DNA of 64,000 bases from Negativicutes bacterium (GTDB lineage: Bacteria; Bacillota_C; Negativicutes; Sporomusales_B; JARLHX01): assembly GCA_031292035.1 (NCBI GenBank), contig JARLHX010000375.1, positions 372,001 to 436,000 of the forward strand. The letters run 5' to 3'. The notes below the pieces were generated by a model that was not told the DNA's origin, ran no database searches, and saw only the letters and a program-made list of their open reading frames with translations. Both the position numbers and the translations under genes were made by a program. This document shows positions 53,705-61,690 of the stretch, piece by piece (the stretch's first letter is position 1; every line of letters begins with the position of its first letter).

Positions 53705-54577
53705 TCAGAAAATCCCCAGCAATGCCGACAATATGCTTACCGCCAGCAATACGATCAGTATTCTGACAAAGTGGGGCCCTTTCATTACCAGGTACCCATA
53801 AATGCCAAATACCACGACAAGCGGAAGAAAGCCCGGAACAATCTTGTCGATGATGGTCTGAATAACGAGTGGATCTGAACCGGGAAGCGGTACTTTAAGC
53901 GGGGTTGACAGCTTAACAAACGATGCTGACAAAACCCCCATCATGAACATGCCCAAAACCCCGGCCCCGGTAATGAGCTCCTGTATCCAGCCACCTTCAA
54001 GAATATTGAGGATCGACTCTTTCCCCATGCTATAGCCCCGCATCCACAGACTATAACTGACACCACAGGTAATGCCCACAAATAAAATAATCGGTAAAAC
54101 AGCCCCGATTGCACTTCCGGTCATAGCCAAAGGAATACACAAACCCAATATGATGGGCTTTAATGTTCCGTAATCGAGAGTGTCGCCGATGCCGGCAAAC
54201 GGTCCCATTAATCCGGTCTTAATCCCATTAATGGCTTCATCGGGCACATCGGCGCCATTTGCCTTCTGCTCCTCCATGGCGATCGTCACACCATGAATCG
54301 GGACTCCCCAGTCTCCCTCTGTATTGAAAAAGATTAAATGCCGGGTTAACGCCGCACTCAACGTTTCCTTGGTTTTATACAACTTCTTCAGGATCGGTAT
54401 CATGCAGGCGCAAAAGGCCAGTGTCTGCAAACGTTCAAAAGAATTGGACATCTCGGCGAAAATATACCACAAAAACCACGATTTCCGCAGATCGGCTTTT
54501 GTTATCGGCTCGGGAAGGCTAGCCGCAGTCACGACTATGCTCTGCTCCACTATTTCATTTGTATTATCTCGCAGCAT
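53705..54577 (-). CDS. PTS mannose/fructose/sorbose family EIID component
   Basis: 290 aa. TKADLRKSWFLWYIFAEMSNSFERLQTLAFCACMIPILKKLY, FFNTEGDWGVPIHGVTIAMEE, GIKTGLMGPFAGIGDTLDYGTLKPIILG and the C-terminal membrane helices (FLPLVVVFGIYGYLVMKGP) are typical of EIID. With EIIC it forms the membrane translocator. Its ATG overlaps the EIIC stop codon by one base (TAATG). Confidence 0.94.
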   Translation of the reverse strand: MLRDNTNEIVEQSIVVTAASLPEPITKADLRKSWFLWYIFAEMSNSFERLQTLAFCACMIPILKKLYKTKETLSAALTRHLIFFNTEGDWGVPIHGVTIAMEEQKANGADVPDEAINGIKTGLMGPFAGIGDTLDYGTLKPIILGLCIPLAMTGSAIGAVLPIILFVGITCGVSYSLWMRGYSMGKESILNILEGGWIQELITGAGVLGMFMMGVLSASFVKLSTPLKVPLPGSDPLVIQTIIDKIVPGFLPLVVVFGIYGYLVMKGPHFVRILIVLLAVSILSALLGIF

Positions 54578-55338
54578 TAGAACAGGTCGCCTCCTTTATT
54601 GGTTTTTGCCTGGAAATGAACGTGAAGAAAGGCGGCACAAGTGCCGAATATGGCGGCTGCCATGATATTGATGCTGGCGTATTTAACCAGAAAAAAGCCG
54701 ATCAGGAAATACGGCAAAAGACTTCGCCGCCCAATGACCATGATTGTCAGCGCAAACCCGAGGGCTGGAAGCACTCCTCCGGTTATTTCAACCCCATGGA
54801 TGATCCAGCGAGGCACGACCTTCATAAACGAACTGACGGCATCGGCGCCATAAAGAGCCGCCAGAAAAACCGGGGTGAACCGCAGCGGCAGCTGGAGGAT
54901 CAACGGCCACAGCCCGGCGCAACGATAAATACCTGCAGTATTGGCTTCTTCCGCATATTTATCAGCCAAATGCACAAAAAAAGCATTTAGCGTCCTGCGC
55001 ACCTGATCAATAAAGATGCCCATGACCCCTAACGGAACAGCCAAGGCAATGGCCATCTCCGGGGTCATATGAGTTTTTATTGCAATCGGTATAGCCACGC
55101 AAGCAGCCAATCCCTCATCTGCCGGGATATTCGCCCCTGGTGCGATAAGCCCCATATAGAGTAGTTCCAGTGTGGCGCCGATGATGACGGCATCAGGTAT
55201 ATTCCCCATAATCAAGCCGATCGGAACGGCCAAGGAGATCGGTTGCCGCATAAAGTGCTGAAAGGAGTAGCCTATTTTGCTCCAGGCGAACCAATACAAA
55301 AGCCCCAGTAATATGGCCTGCACAATATCAGTACTCAT
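54577..55338 (-). CDS. PTS mannose/fructose/sorbose family EIIC component
   Basis: 253 aa polytopic membrane permease. QPISLAVPIGLIMGNIPDAVIIGATLELLYMGLIAPGANIPADEGLAACVAIPIAI is the hallmark region of EIIC-Man/Sor. GGAGG precedes the ATG. It lies 12 bases behind EIIB and overlaps EIID by one base. Confidence 0.94.
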   Translation of the reverse strand: MSTDIVQAILLGLLYWFAWSKIGYSFQHFMRQPISLAVPIGLIMGNIPDAVIIGATLELLYMGLIAPGANIPADEGLAACVAIPIAIKTHMTPEMAIALAVPLGVMGIFIDQVRRTLNAFFVHLADKYAEEANTAGIYRCAGLWPLILQLPLRFTPVFLAALYGADAVSSFMKVVPRWIIHGVEITGGVLPALGFALTIMVIGRRSLLPYFLIGFFLVKYASINIMAAAIFGTCAAFLHVHFQAKTNKGGDLF

Positions 55339-55350
55339 TTTCTTTCCTCC

Positions 55351-55839
55351 CTATAATTTCGCACCCTGCAAAACATCAGTCAGTTTGCCAGGATAATCTT
55401 CCGGTACTGTTTGAAAGATGATTTCGACCCCGCCCTTTTGCATCTCCAATAAATCGTCAGCTTCACTTTTAATTAAAGTAATACTTTGAAAGACCACTTT
55501 CCGGCCAGGTGCCCCAATTAATCCACCTACTTGCAATTGTTTGAGCAACAACCCGGCTTGCCAGCACCGTTTAGCTGTCGCAACGTCTTTAAATAACAGC
55601 AGTAACCTCGTCGGGCTTTCGTTGTTCTTTAATGCTTCAACCCCTTCGTCAACCGATTTAATATGCACTTGACAACTTGGGGGCGCCGCTATTTTGTAAA
55701 CCTTGCCCATAAATGGATCTTTTGACAGCGTGTCATCAATAATCAGGATATGACTGGCATTGGCCTGCTTCATCCATTTCGTAATGACCTGACCATGAAT
55801 CAATCGACTGTCAATTCTCGCAAGCACGATATTGGCCAT
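55351..55839 (-). CDS. PTS mannose/fructose/sorbose family EIIB component
   Basis: 162 aa cytosolic phosphocarrier. VLARIDSRLIHGQVITKWMKQ carries the phospho-accepting His (HGQV), then ILIIDDTLSKDPFMGKVYKIAAPP and VQVGGLIGAPGRKVVFQSITL-like segments. GGAGG precedes the ATG. It receives phosphate from EIIA encoded 30 bases upstream. Confidence 0.94.
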   Translation of the reverse strand: MANIVLARIDSRLIHGQVITKWMKQANASHILIIDDTLSKDPFMGKVYKIAAPPSCQVHIKSVDEGVEALKNNESPTRLLLLFKDVATAKRCWQAGLLLKQLQVGGLIGAPGRKVVFQSITLIKSEADDLLEMQKGGVEIIFQTVPEDYPGKLTDVLQGAKL

Positions 55840-55869
55840 AACCCTCCCCCCTCCTATTCAGATTGCCGC

Positions 55870-56298
55870 TCATTCCGCTTGGCTTAGAGCAAGTAAAATA
55901 TTCCGGCACCCGTTTCTCCCTGCCGCAACTGCCGCCTCAGCCAATCGTTCACCACTCAAAGTCGACCGCGATGACACCGCTTCAATCAGCATGCTAAGAT
56001 TCAGTCCAGCGACTGCAGAAATATTCATAGATTGCGATATCGCTGCTGAAACATTTGCCGGAGTACCGCCAAATAAATCACTGATCACCAGCGATCCCGC
56101 CGGCATGGATTTTAACATGGCAGCAACACTAATCATAAATTCTTCCGGCGCCATTCCCGGCATCAATGACAACCCGTACACCCCTGCCAGAGGTCCCAGG
56201 ATCATTTCCGCGCTTCGGATCAACTCTTCTCCGGCTTGACCATGGGTCATAATGAGAATGCCAGGAACCCTGCCACCCGTTTCTTCGCATTCGTTCAT
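55870..56298 (-). CDS. PTS mannose/fructose/sorbose family EIIA component
   Basis: 142 aa. GILIMTHGQAGEELIRSAEMILGP contains the phospho-accepting His; LVISDLFGGTPANVSAAIS and GLNLSMLIEAV are typical of the EIIA-Man fold. ATG 56298 is preferred; GTG codons four codons earlier overlap the GAGGGGG site. It is the first gene of the PTS operon, 55 bases behind the sigma-54 promoter. Confidence 0.92.
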   Translation of the reverse strand: MNECEETGGRVPGILIMTHGQAGEELIRSAEMILGPLAGVYGLSLMPGMAPEEFMISVAAMLKSMPAGSLVISDLFGGTPANVSAAISQSMNISAVAGLNLSMLIEAVSSRSTLSGERLAEAAVAAGRNGCRNILLALSQAE

Positions 56299-56352
56299 CT
56301 TGTGCACCACCCCCTCAGCTGAATTTTCAATTGTCTTTTGCTTCTAGTTAAA

Positions 56353-56368
56353 AGCAAGTCTTGTGCCA
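56353..56368 (-). promoter_or_regulatory. sigma-54 (-24/-12) promoter of the PTS operon
   Basis: Minus strand TGGCACAAGACTTGCT: TGGCAC (56363-56368) and TTGCT (56353-56357) with the required 5-base gap, followed by TTT. This matches the RpoN consensus TGGCAC-N5-TTGCW. The operon's own LevR-type protein, with an intact GAFTGA loop, is the natural activator. Confidence 0.9.
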
Positions 56369-56414
56369 CGACACATTGAGCTTGTTTTCTTTCAGTCATC
56401 AAGCTGTTTAGCCT

Positions 56415-56465
56415 AAAAAAGAGCGAGATGTGTAGCACTCGCCACTACACATCTCGCTCTTTTTG
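56415..56465 (-). terminator. second terminator between dms and PTS operons
   Basis: Perfect 15-bp stem GAGCGAGATGTGTAG/CTACACATCTCGCTC with 9-base loop, A6 on one side and T5 on the other, so bidirectional. It lies about 50 bases upstream of the -24 element; the long repeat could additionally serve as an activator site. Confidence 0.75.
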
Positions 56466-56485
56466 ACAGCTTGAACGGCCCATAG

Positions 56486-56518
56486 CAAAAGGCTCCCGAA
56501 ATCTCCGAGAGCCTTTTC
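56486..56518 (-). terminator. first terminator behind dmsC
   Basis: Hairpin AAAAGGCTCTCGG/CGGGAGCCTTTT-type on the minus strand, closed by AAAA/TTTT, directly after the dmsC stop at 56525. Confidence 0.75.
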
Positions 56519-56524
56519 TAGGTC

Positions 56525-57397
56525 TTAATTTAAGCCAATCATGATCGATACCGCTGTCCCGTAAAATACAAGCCTTCCCAGAAATTCACCAAGTATAACC
56601 AATACCAGCCCAATGTAAACCCATCTTGGTGGTATATTCTTGCCAATTCTCCAGACAGTATAGCCAAGAAGGGCCGCTCCCGCCATTGTTACCAAGGCGC
56701 TCAGGATTAGGAGCGGCTTGTAGCTTCCCGTCAGAAGCTGAGCAGAAAGTTGGGCTGCCACACTACCGCCAGCAAGGGTGTTAATATAAATTGGCAGATA
56801 TAAAAGCGGAAGGATGACAGCCACTCCGGCAATAAGGCTAATCTTCTTCATCTGAGCAATGATCGCTGAGGAAAGCCCTGTTCCCTTCGCCCCAAAAACG
56901 ATCAAAGCCGAAGCGCCTAAACCGCCTAAGGCAAAAGTCGCTCCATAAAAGGCAATATAGGTATTGGCATTGGTCCAAGCCGGACGAATCGAATGACTAT
57001 AAATACTGGCCATCGTTAAGACAACACATAATCCGATCAATGAAGTCAGCCAGGCAAGGGCATGACCGGCCTGTTCTTTTTGATAAGCCCGATAACTCAA
57101 GAAGGAAAAGACCCAAAAACCGCCGGCTGATACGATTTCACGACTTAACCAGGAAGAGCCCAAGTTGAGAATGGAACGGTATGCTCCTGTCGGGGTTCCC
57201 AGATGAAAAGTCGAAAAGACCAGGGCAAGAGTCATAACGGCCCATACGGCCTTAAACCCGGGATTGGTTAACTTCGCGGCCGCTGTGGCATCTTGTTTAT
57301 CTAATGAAAAACGCACCAATACAAGCATCAGAAAGCTGCCAATAGCCAACTGGCTTATCAGGGTAAATATCAGTAAAGGCCATTCCTCAGCAAACAT
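56525..57397 (-). CDS. dmsC: DMSO reductase family membrane anchor subunit (DmsC)
   Basis: 290 aa with eight predicted membrane helices. LLIFTLISQLAIGSFLMLVLV, HLGTPTGAYRSILNLGSSWLSREIVSAGGFWVFSFLSY and GEFLGRLVFYGTAVSIMIG match DmsC, which takes electrons from menaquinol and anchors the reductase. AGGAGG precedes the ATG. It is last gene of torD-dmsA-dmsB-dmsC, before two terminators. Confidence 0.92.
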   Translation of the reverse strand: MFAEEWPLLIFTLISQLAIGSFLMLVLVRFSLDKQDATAAAKLTNPGFKAVWAVMTLALVFSTFHLGTPTGAYRSILNLGSSWLSREIVSAGGFWVFSFLSYRAYQKEQAGHALAWLTSLIGLCVVLTMASIYSHSIRPAWTNANTYIAFYGATFALGGLGASALIVFGAKGTGLSSAIIAQMKKISLIAGVAVILPLLYLPIYINTLAGGSVAAQLSAQLLTGSYKPLLILSALVTMAGAALLGYTVWRIGKNIPPRWVYIGLVLVILGEFLGRLVFYGTAVSIMIGLN

Positions 57398-57438
57398 CTA
57401 ATCCGGCCTCCTTTTCTTTTTCCTATGAATTATTGCTT

Positions 57439-57990
57439 TCACTTCATTGCTTCTTTGTTCGCGGTAATCGTAAGCGAGGGACGAGTGATTCCCGAATCGG
57501 GCAACGGCTTGATATCTGCTGTGCCCCCGTATTTTTTACGTAGTTCTTCAATATCGCCAAATTGAAGAGCCCTCATCATACAGGCCGCGACACATGCCGG
57601 TTCTTCGCCTTTATCCACGAGGTCGACACAAAACGTACATTTGCCGCTTTTGCCTAACTTTTCGATATACTGCGGCGCCCCATATGGACAGGACCACAGG
57701 CAATACCGGCAGCCGATGCATTTTTCGCGGTCATGCATGACAATCCCGTCTTTCTCCCTTTTGTACAAAGCGTTCGTGGGACAATTCTCCGTGCATTTCG
57801 GCTGGGCGCAATGGTTACAGGCAATAGACAGGTTGAATGCCCAGGGCTTGGGAAATTCACCGCCTTCGAAATCATAGACTTTACGAAATAGCGGACCTGC
57901 TTCCAAGTCATTTTTATCCTTGCAGGCAATCTGACAGACCTTACAGCCGCTGCATACAGTCATATCATAATAAAATCCCAGTTGTGCCAT
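57439..57990 (-). CDS. dmsB: DMSO reductase family Fe-S subunit (DmsB)
   Basis: 183 aa electron-transfer subunit with four ferredoxin-type cysteine clusters: CSGCKVCQIACKD, CNHCAQPKCTENCP, CIGCRYCLWSCPYG and CTFCVDLVDKGEEPACVAAC. The absence of a signal peptide fits co-export with DmsA. It lies 14 bases behind dmsA and carries electrons from DmsC to the catalytic subunit. Confidence 0.95.
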   Translation of the reverse strand: MAQLGFYYDMTVCSGCKVCQIACKDKNDLEAGPLFRKVYDFEGGEFPKPWAFNLSIACNHCAQPKCTENCPTNALYKREKDGIVMHDREKCIGCRYCLWSCPYGAPQYIEKLGKSGKCTFCVDLVDKGEEPACVAACMMRALQFGDIEELRKKYGGTADIKPLPDSGITRPSLTITANKEAMK

Positions 57991-58004
57991 TCTTCTTCAC
58001 ATCC

Positions 58005-60560
58005 TTAGAGTATGATTCGCTGAGGCCATTTAACGTCCGGATCAAGGGGTTTATTATATTTCTCCAGCTTGACATTACAGGAATTATATCCGGTATGGCC
58101 CTGGCCTGTGGGGATGTGTCCATCCAAAATTCCGGTACAGCCTGCCTTATCCACCTTTGCCTGTGCCTCCATTTCGGCCCAGGCTCCTTCTCCCAGGGTA
58201 ACAACACCCGGCATAAGGCGCTCAGTGACATAAGCCGGCCGGATTACCGCTCCGTGGCGACTGGTGACCTTCACGACATCATTGTTTTTGATTCCTAACT
58301 TTGCGGCATCGCTGGCGTTTATCCTGAGCTCCTGCGGAAAAGCTTCTCTCAGCCAGGGTACATTGTCCATCGTGGAATGAGAGCGTCTAAAATAGTGAAG
58401 GGTAACAAGCTGGAAGGGGAAACTGTCTTTGATACCATCCTCATACCCTTCCCGCGAAGGATCGTATTTGGGGATAGGAGACTTCGCCGTAAATCCCACG
58501 TGTTCAATTTCCTTGGCAAGAGCGCCGCAGTAAATTTCCAGTTTGCCACTGTCCGTCTTCAGTTTTTTTCCGACCGGATCGGCGAGAAAGTCCTGAAAGC
58601 TTGTAAACTCAAATTTATCGCCGCGGGAGCGCGGAAACTGATATATTCCCTTTTCTTTGAATTCCTTGTAGGTAATACGGCCTGTTTGGGGTGCTCCCTT
58701 GGCCCCAAGCTCTTTAATCTCTTCCGCCGTCAGGGCAACTAATTTTTCATAGCCTGACCCGTCCATTTTCATCACCGTGGCTCCTGCAATCTGATTGTAA
58801 AGCTGCTGCTCTTCAGATATCGGGTTAATCGCTTTTGCCGGATCGACTCCAAGGCGCTTTGCCAATTCGTTGACAATCCACATATCGCTTTTCGCTTCAA
58901 ACAGCGGCTTAATGACCTGGCGGAAGTAAATAAGAATCTCGCGGTTCCCGGATAATACCCCCCCAGGCCGTTCCCACTGGGAAGTAACCGGCAAAACGAC
59001 ATCTGAGTATAGAGCATCGGTACTTAAGAATAGATTTTGGGCAACCGCAAATTCCACTTTGCGGTGCGCTTCAATCCCCCGCGTCGTACCTGCCCTCTGA
59101 TTCAGGGTATTGCCAAACCAGTTCCAAATCATCTGGATATTAATATCTTTGCTGATACCTTTACTTTCGGTGTACTTGCCTTCTAAGACCGCATCCCACA
59201 TTTCCCCGCTGTTTATCCGGCTTCCCGCAATCGGATTATTGATTGCGGGAAGACCGCTGCTTCCAGACCTCACCAATATAGGACCCGGATAGGTGGAGCG
59301 ATAATGCATATTGGGGCTGACTCCCGCTCCGGGGATGCCGATATTGCCTGTCATGAAAGCAAGTGTCATCATCGCATGGGGAAGATGTTCGCCATTGTTG
59401 ATCCGCGCCGGTGCCCCCCCTGAAATAATGGCGGCAGGTTTTGTTGAAGCATACTCTTCAGCAAACTGACGGATTTTATCGGCACTGACCCCGCAAATTT
59501 TCGCAGCCCATTCCGGGGTCTTCGGATTACCGTCATAGGTTCCCAAAAGATACTCTTTAAAGTTGTCCTTAGAATCTGCTCCCTCAGGCATATGATCAGC
59601 GTCAAAACCGATACAATACGTATCCAGGAATCTTTGGTCCTGCAGATTATTCGTCAGGATATGGTGCGCCATTCCGAGAATAAAGGGCGTATCGGTGGCA
59701 GGACGAATCGGGATCCAATCGTCCGCAAAAAGCCGGGCCGACTCTGAATAGAGTGGATCAATAACAACGAATTTCGCCCCCGCCTTTTTGGCCTGCAAAA
59801 AGTTATAGGACGGACTGCCCAGGCTGGATTGCGCAGGATTGGCACCCCAGAGGATAATGAGCTTGGAATCGCGCAGTCTGAAGCGGTCATTGCCGGACAT
59901 GGCTCCGGTGTCGATAATGCCTGTGACCTTTTTCCAGACAACAGGCCATGCCCCCCAGGAAACATCGCCCCACCGCGTCGTGCATCCGCCATAGGAATTC
60001 AAGAGCCGAAGCGGTTCCATGTCGCCCCCTGAGCCCCCCACGGGAGCAAAGATCGCGGCATTACCATATTGCCCCTTAATCCGTTTAATCTCACCAGCCA
60101 CAATATCCAGCGCTTCATCCCAGGATATGCGGACCCATTCGTCCCCACCGCGGAGTTCCTTTTTCCCGCCTCCGGGCTCCCAATTCTTACGTTTCATCGG
60201 GTATTTAAGACGGTCCGCCCCCAGAACCATCTTCCGATGGGAACGGCCGCGCGCGCACCCTCTTTGCTGCGGAAAGTCGGGGCTGTCCGGATGGGTATCA
60301 TCCGTTTTTTGACGAATCACAACCCCATCAGCTACATACGCCTTGTTCAGGCAGCGTCCGCCACAGTTATGCCAACATGCCGCTGTGACCCATTCGCCGT
60401 CCTGTTCAGCCAGCTCCGCCAACTTGTCGGAACTCACTTTCTGCAGCCCGCAGCCCGGCAGGGTCGCTGCAGCAGCGGCTCCAGCCGCCAATGTTGCCGT
60501 CGCCTTGATAAAGGATCTTCTGCTAATCATATAGTCTTTAGCCTTATCAATGAAACTCAT
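58005..60560 (-). CDS. dmsA: DMSO reductase family molybdopterin catalytic subunit (DmsA-like)
   Basis: 851 aa. A twin-arginine signal (ISRRSFIKATATLAAGAAAA) is followed by a Cys group for the FS0 cluster (CWHNCGGRCLNKAYV ... RGCARGR), the molybdopterin-guanine-dinucleotide binding domains (LIILWGANPAQSSLGSPSYN; FVVIDPLYSESARLFADDWIPIRPATD) and the C-terminal domain (TSRHGAVIRPAYVTERLMPGVVTLGEGAW). In GDVSWGAW the Ser aligns with the Mo-ligand Ser of E. coli DmsA (YGDYS), suggesting an oxo-transfer reductase. Physiological acceptor unknown; DMSO, TMAO or another N-/S-oxide are options. The ATG follows GGGGGGG. Confidence 0.93.
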   Translation of the reverse strand: MSFIDKAKDYMISRRSFIKATATLAAGAAAAATLPGCGLQKVSSDKLAELAEQDGEWVTAACWHNCGGRCLNKAYVADGVVIRQKTDDTHPDSPDFPQQRGCARGRSHRKMVLGADRLKYPMKRKNWEPGGGKKELRGGDEWVRISWDEALDIVAGEIKRIKGQYGNAAIFAPVGGSGGDMEPLRLLNSYGGCTTRWGDVSWGAWPVVWKKVTGIIDTGAMSGNDRFRLRDSKLIILWGANPAQSSLGSPSYNFLQAKKAGAKFVVIDPLYSESARLFADDWIPIRPATDTPFILGMAHHILTNNLQDQRFLDTYCIGFDADHMPEGADSKDNFKEYLLGTYDGNPKTPEWAAKICGVSADKIRQFAEEYASTKPAAIISGGAPARINNGEHLPHAMMTLAFMTGNIGIPGAGVSPNMHYRSTYPGPILVRSGSSGLPAINNPIAGSRINSGEMWDAVLEGKYTESKGISKDINIQMIWNWFGNTLNQRAGTTRGIEAHRKVEFAVAQNLFLSTDALYSDVVLPVTSQWERPGGVLSGNREILIYFRQVIKPLFEAKSDMWIVNELAKRLGVDPAKAINPISEEQQLYNQIAGATVMKMDGSGYEKLVALTAEEIKELGAKGAPQTGRITYKEFKEKGIYQFPRSRGDKFEFTSFQDFLADPVGKKLKTDSGKLEIYCGALAKEIEHVGFTAKSPIPKYDPSREGYEDGIKDSFPFQLVTLHYFRRSHSTMDNVPWLREAFPQELRINASDAAKLGIKNNDVVKVTSRHGAVIRPAYVTERLMPGVVTLGEGAWAEMEAQAKVDKAGCTGILDGHIPTGQGHTGYNSCNVKLEKYNKPLDPDVKWPQRIIL

Positions 60561-60587
60561 CGTTGTCCCCCCCGAATTGCAATTAAA

Positions 60588-61283
60588 CTATAAAACGATT
60601 TCCAACAGCTCATTTAGTGCCTTTAAATCTAAAATTAAAAACCCTTTTAAAAGATTAGCCATTCCGCGATAATATTCGGTCTGGGCATGTTTAATAATGT
60701 CGGTACATAATGAGGGAACCCATTTTAACAAGTGCCCTTCCAGAAAAAGCTTCTGATCTGCGAGGATTTCTCTGAGAAGCTTACTATCTTGTTTATCGAT
60801 CTCGGTCAAAGCCAGCTCATTGAGCCGAAACATAAAATCCAGCTCTAACCCAAGATGGTCATCAGCCTCAGCGCCAAATTCTACAGGCAAAAAAGAATAT
60901 TTTAAATAGGCCTTTCTCACTTCAATCGTTTCTTTTTGAAAAAGCAGGCGCTCTTCATTACAATACGCCGACTCCCAGGGCGGCGCCGGCACTGCGTGGG
61001 GACCAATGAAGAGCCGGGTATAATCCCAGTGCAAACTATTGTATGTCGTTTCGTCCGCTATGTCATTTTGCGCTATGTAGTTCTTTACTTGCTGTGCTCC
61101 TTCGAAGATAGCCTCGCTGTCACTGATAAAAGGGAACTCCTCTGCGCTCATGCTATATTTCATATAATCAAGAAACTCTCTTGTTGGTTCTTGCATAAAA
61201 GTGCGGCGTAAGAGATCGTAAACAAAGAGGCGGACTTGAAATAAGGGATGAATGCTTGTGAACATTTCTGCGGGGTTTTGCAT
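60588..61283 (-). CDS. TorD/DmsD family molybdoenzyme chaperone
   Basis: 231 aa helical chaperone that binds the Tat signal of the apoenzyme and assists cofactor insertion. The signature HWDYTRLFIGPHAVPAPPWESAYCNEERLLF is clear. AAGGAG precedes the ATG. It is the first gene of the operon, 27 bases ahead of dmsA, which is presumably its client. Confidence 0.92.
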   Translation of the reverse strand: MQNPAEMFTSIHPLFQVRLFVYDLLRRTFMQEPTREFLDYMKYSMSAEEFPFISDSEAIFEGAQQVKNYIAQNDIADETTYNSLHWDYTRLFIGPHAVPAPPWESAYCNEERLLFQKETIEVRKAYLKYSFLPVEFGAEADDHLGLELDFMFRLNELALTEIDKQDSKLLREILADQKLFLEGHLLKWVPSLCTDIIKHAQTEYYRGMANLLKGFLILDLKALNELLEIVL

Positions 61284-61306
61284 TTCCTACTCCTTGTATC
61301 ATCTTA

Positions 61307-61327
61307 ATACTAATAGATTTTTAGTAT
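61307..61327 (-). promoter_or_regulatory. inverted repeat over the torD-dmsABC promoter
   Basis: ATACTAA (61307-61313), 7 bases, TTAGTAT (61321-61327): a perfect 7-bp inverted repeat overlapping the -10 (61323-61328) and start site. A repressor operator is likely. Confidence 0.5.
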
Positions 61328-61351
61328 AAACCTCCAATTAGTTATTGTAAA
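61323..61351 (-). promoter_or_regulatory. sigma-A promoter of torD-dmsABC
   Basis: Minus strand TTTACA (61346-61351), 17 bases, TATACT (61323-61328), 40 bases before the torD start. Confidence 0.65.
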
Positions 61352-61366
61352 TATCACCTTATTGCT

Positions 61367-61528
61367 CTACACCGTTTCAAGCATGTCCATGTCTTTATCC
61401 GAAAATTCATCCTGGACGTTGGCGGCCCATTCGATACCGTTGGCCCTTTTGAATAAGGCGCAAACCGTGCAAATTCTTGCAAGGGCAATCAACGATGCAG
61501 GATTTTTGCCTAATGATAGAAAAAACAT
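61367..61528 (-). pseudogene. 53-codon frame, possible 3' remnant of a lost gene
   Basis: A minus-strand frame reads ...SLGKNPASLIALARICTVC, ALFKRANGIEWAANVQDEFS and ends DKDMDMLETV-stop. It has protein-like composition and coding-type codon use but no ribosome binding site before its ATG (61526-61528). I do not recognise the family. It may be the C-terminal fragment of a gene truncated between the dms operon and the plus-strand carboxyltransferase gene, whose candidate promoter overlaps it. Confidence 0.3.
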
Positions 61529-61533
61529 ATATT
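61506..61533 (+). promoter_or_regulatory. candidate promoter of the carboxyltransferase gene
   Basis: Plus strand TTGCCT (61506-61511), 16 bases, TATATT (61528-61533). The resulting leader of about 150 bases contains small hairpins (CTGG/CCAG near 61584; GTCGC/GCGAC at 61614-61626) and may be structured. Confidence 0.35.
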
Positions 61534-61690
61534 AGGAAAAAATCTAGATATCTGATGACGCCCACGCCAGTCGGGGGCTTTTCTGGTTTGCCAGTAAAGT
61601 TCCTGATGCCCCAGTCGCTGAGCGACACCCAAATTGACGCGTCATACAGAGTCAATAGAAAGACTAAGAGTGGCAATCGGAGGTGGTATC

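Noticed and set aside
56415..56465. 15-bp inverted repeat considered as an insertion-sequence end
   Set aside because: No transposase or second copy nearby, and A/T tracts on both sides fit a bidirectional terminator.
48054..61283. PTS and dms modules considered as a single mobile island
   Set aside because: No integrase, tRNA junction, flanking direct repeat or strong composition shift was seen; they look like two adjacent accessory operons.
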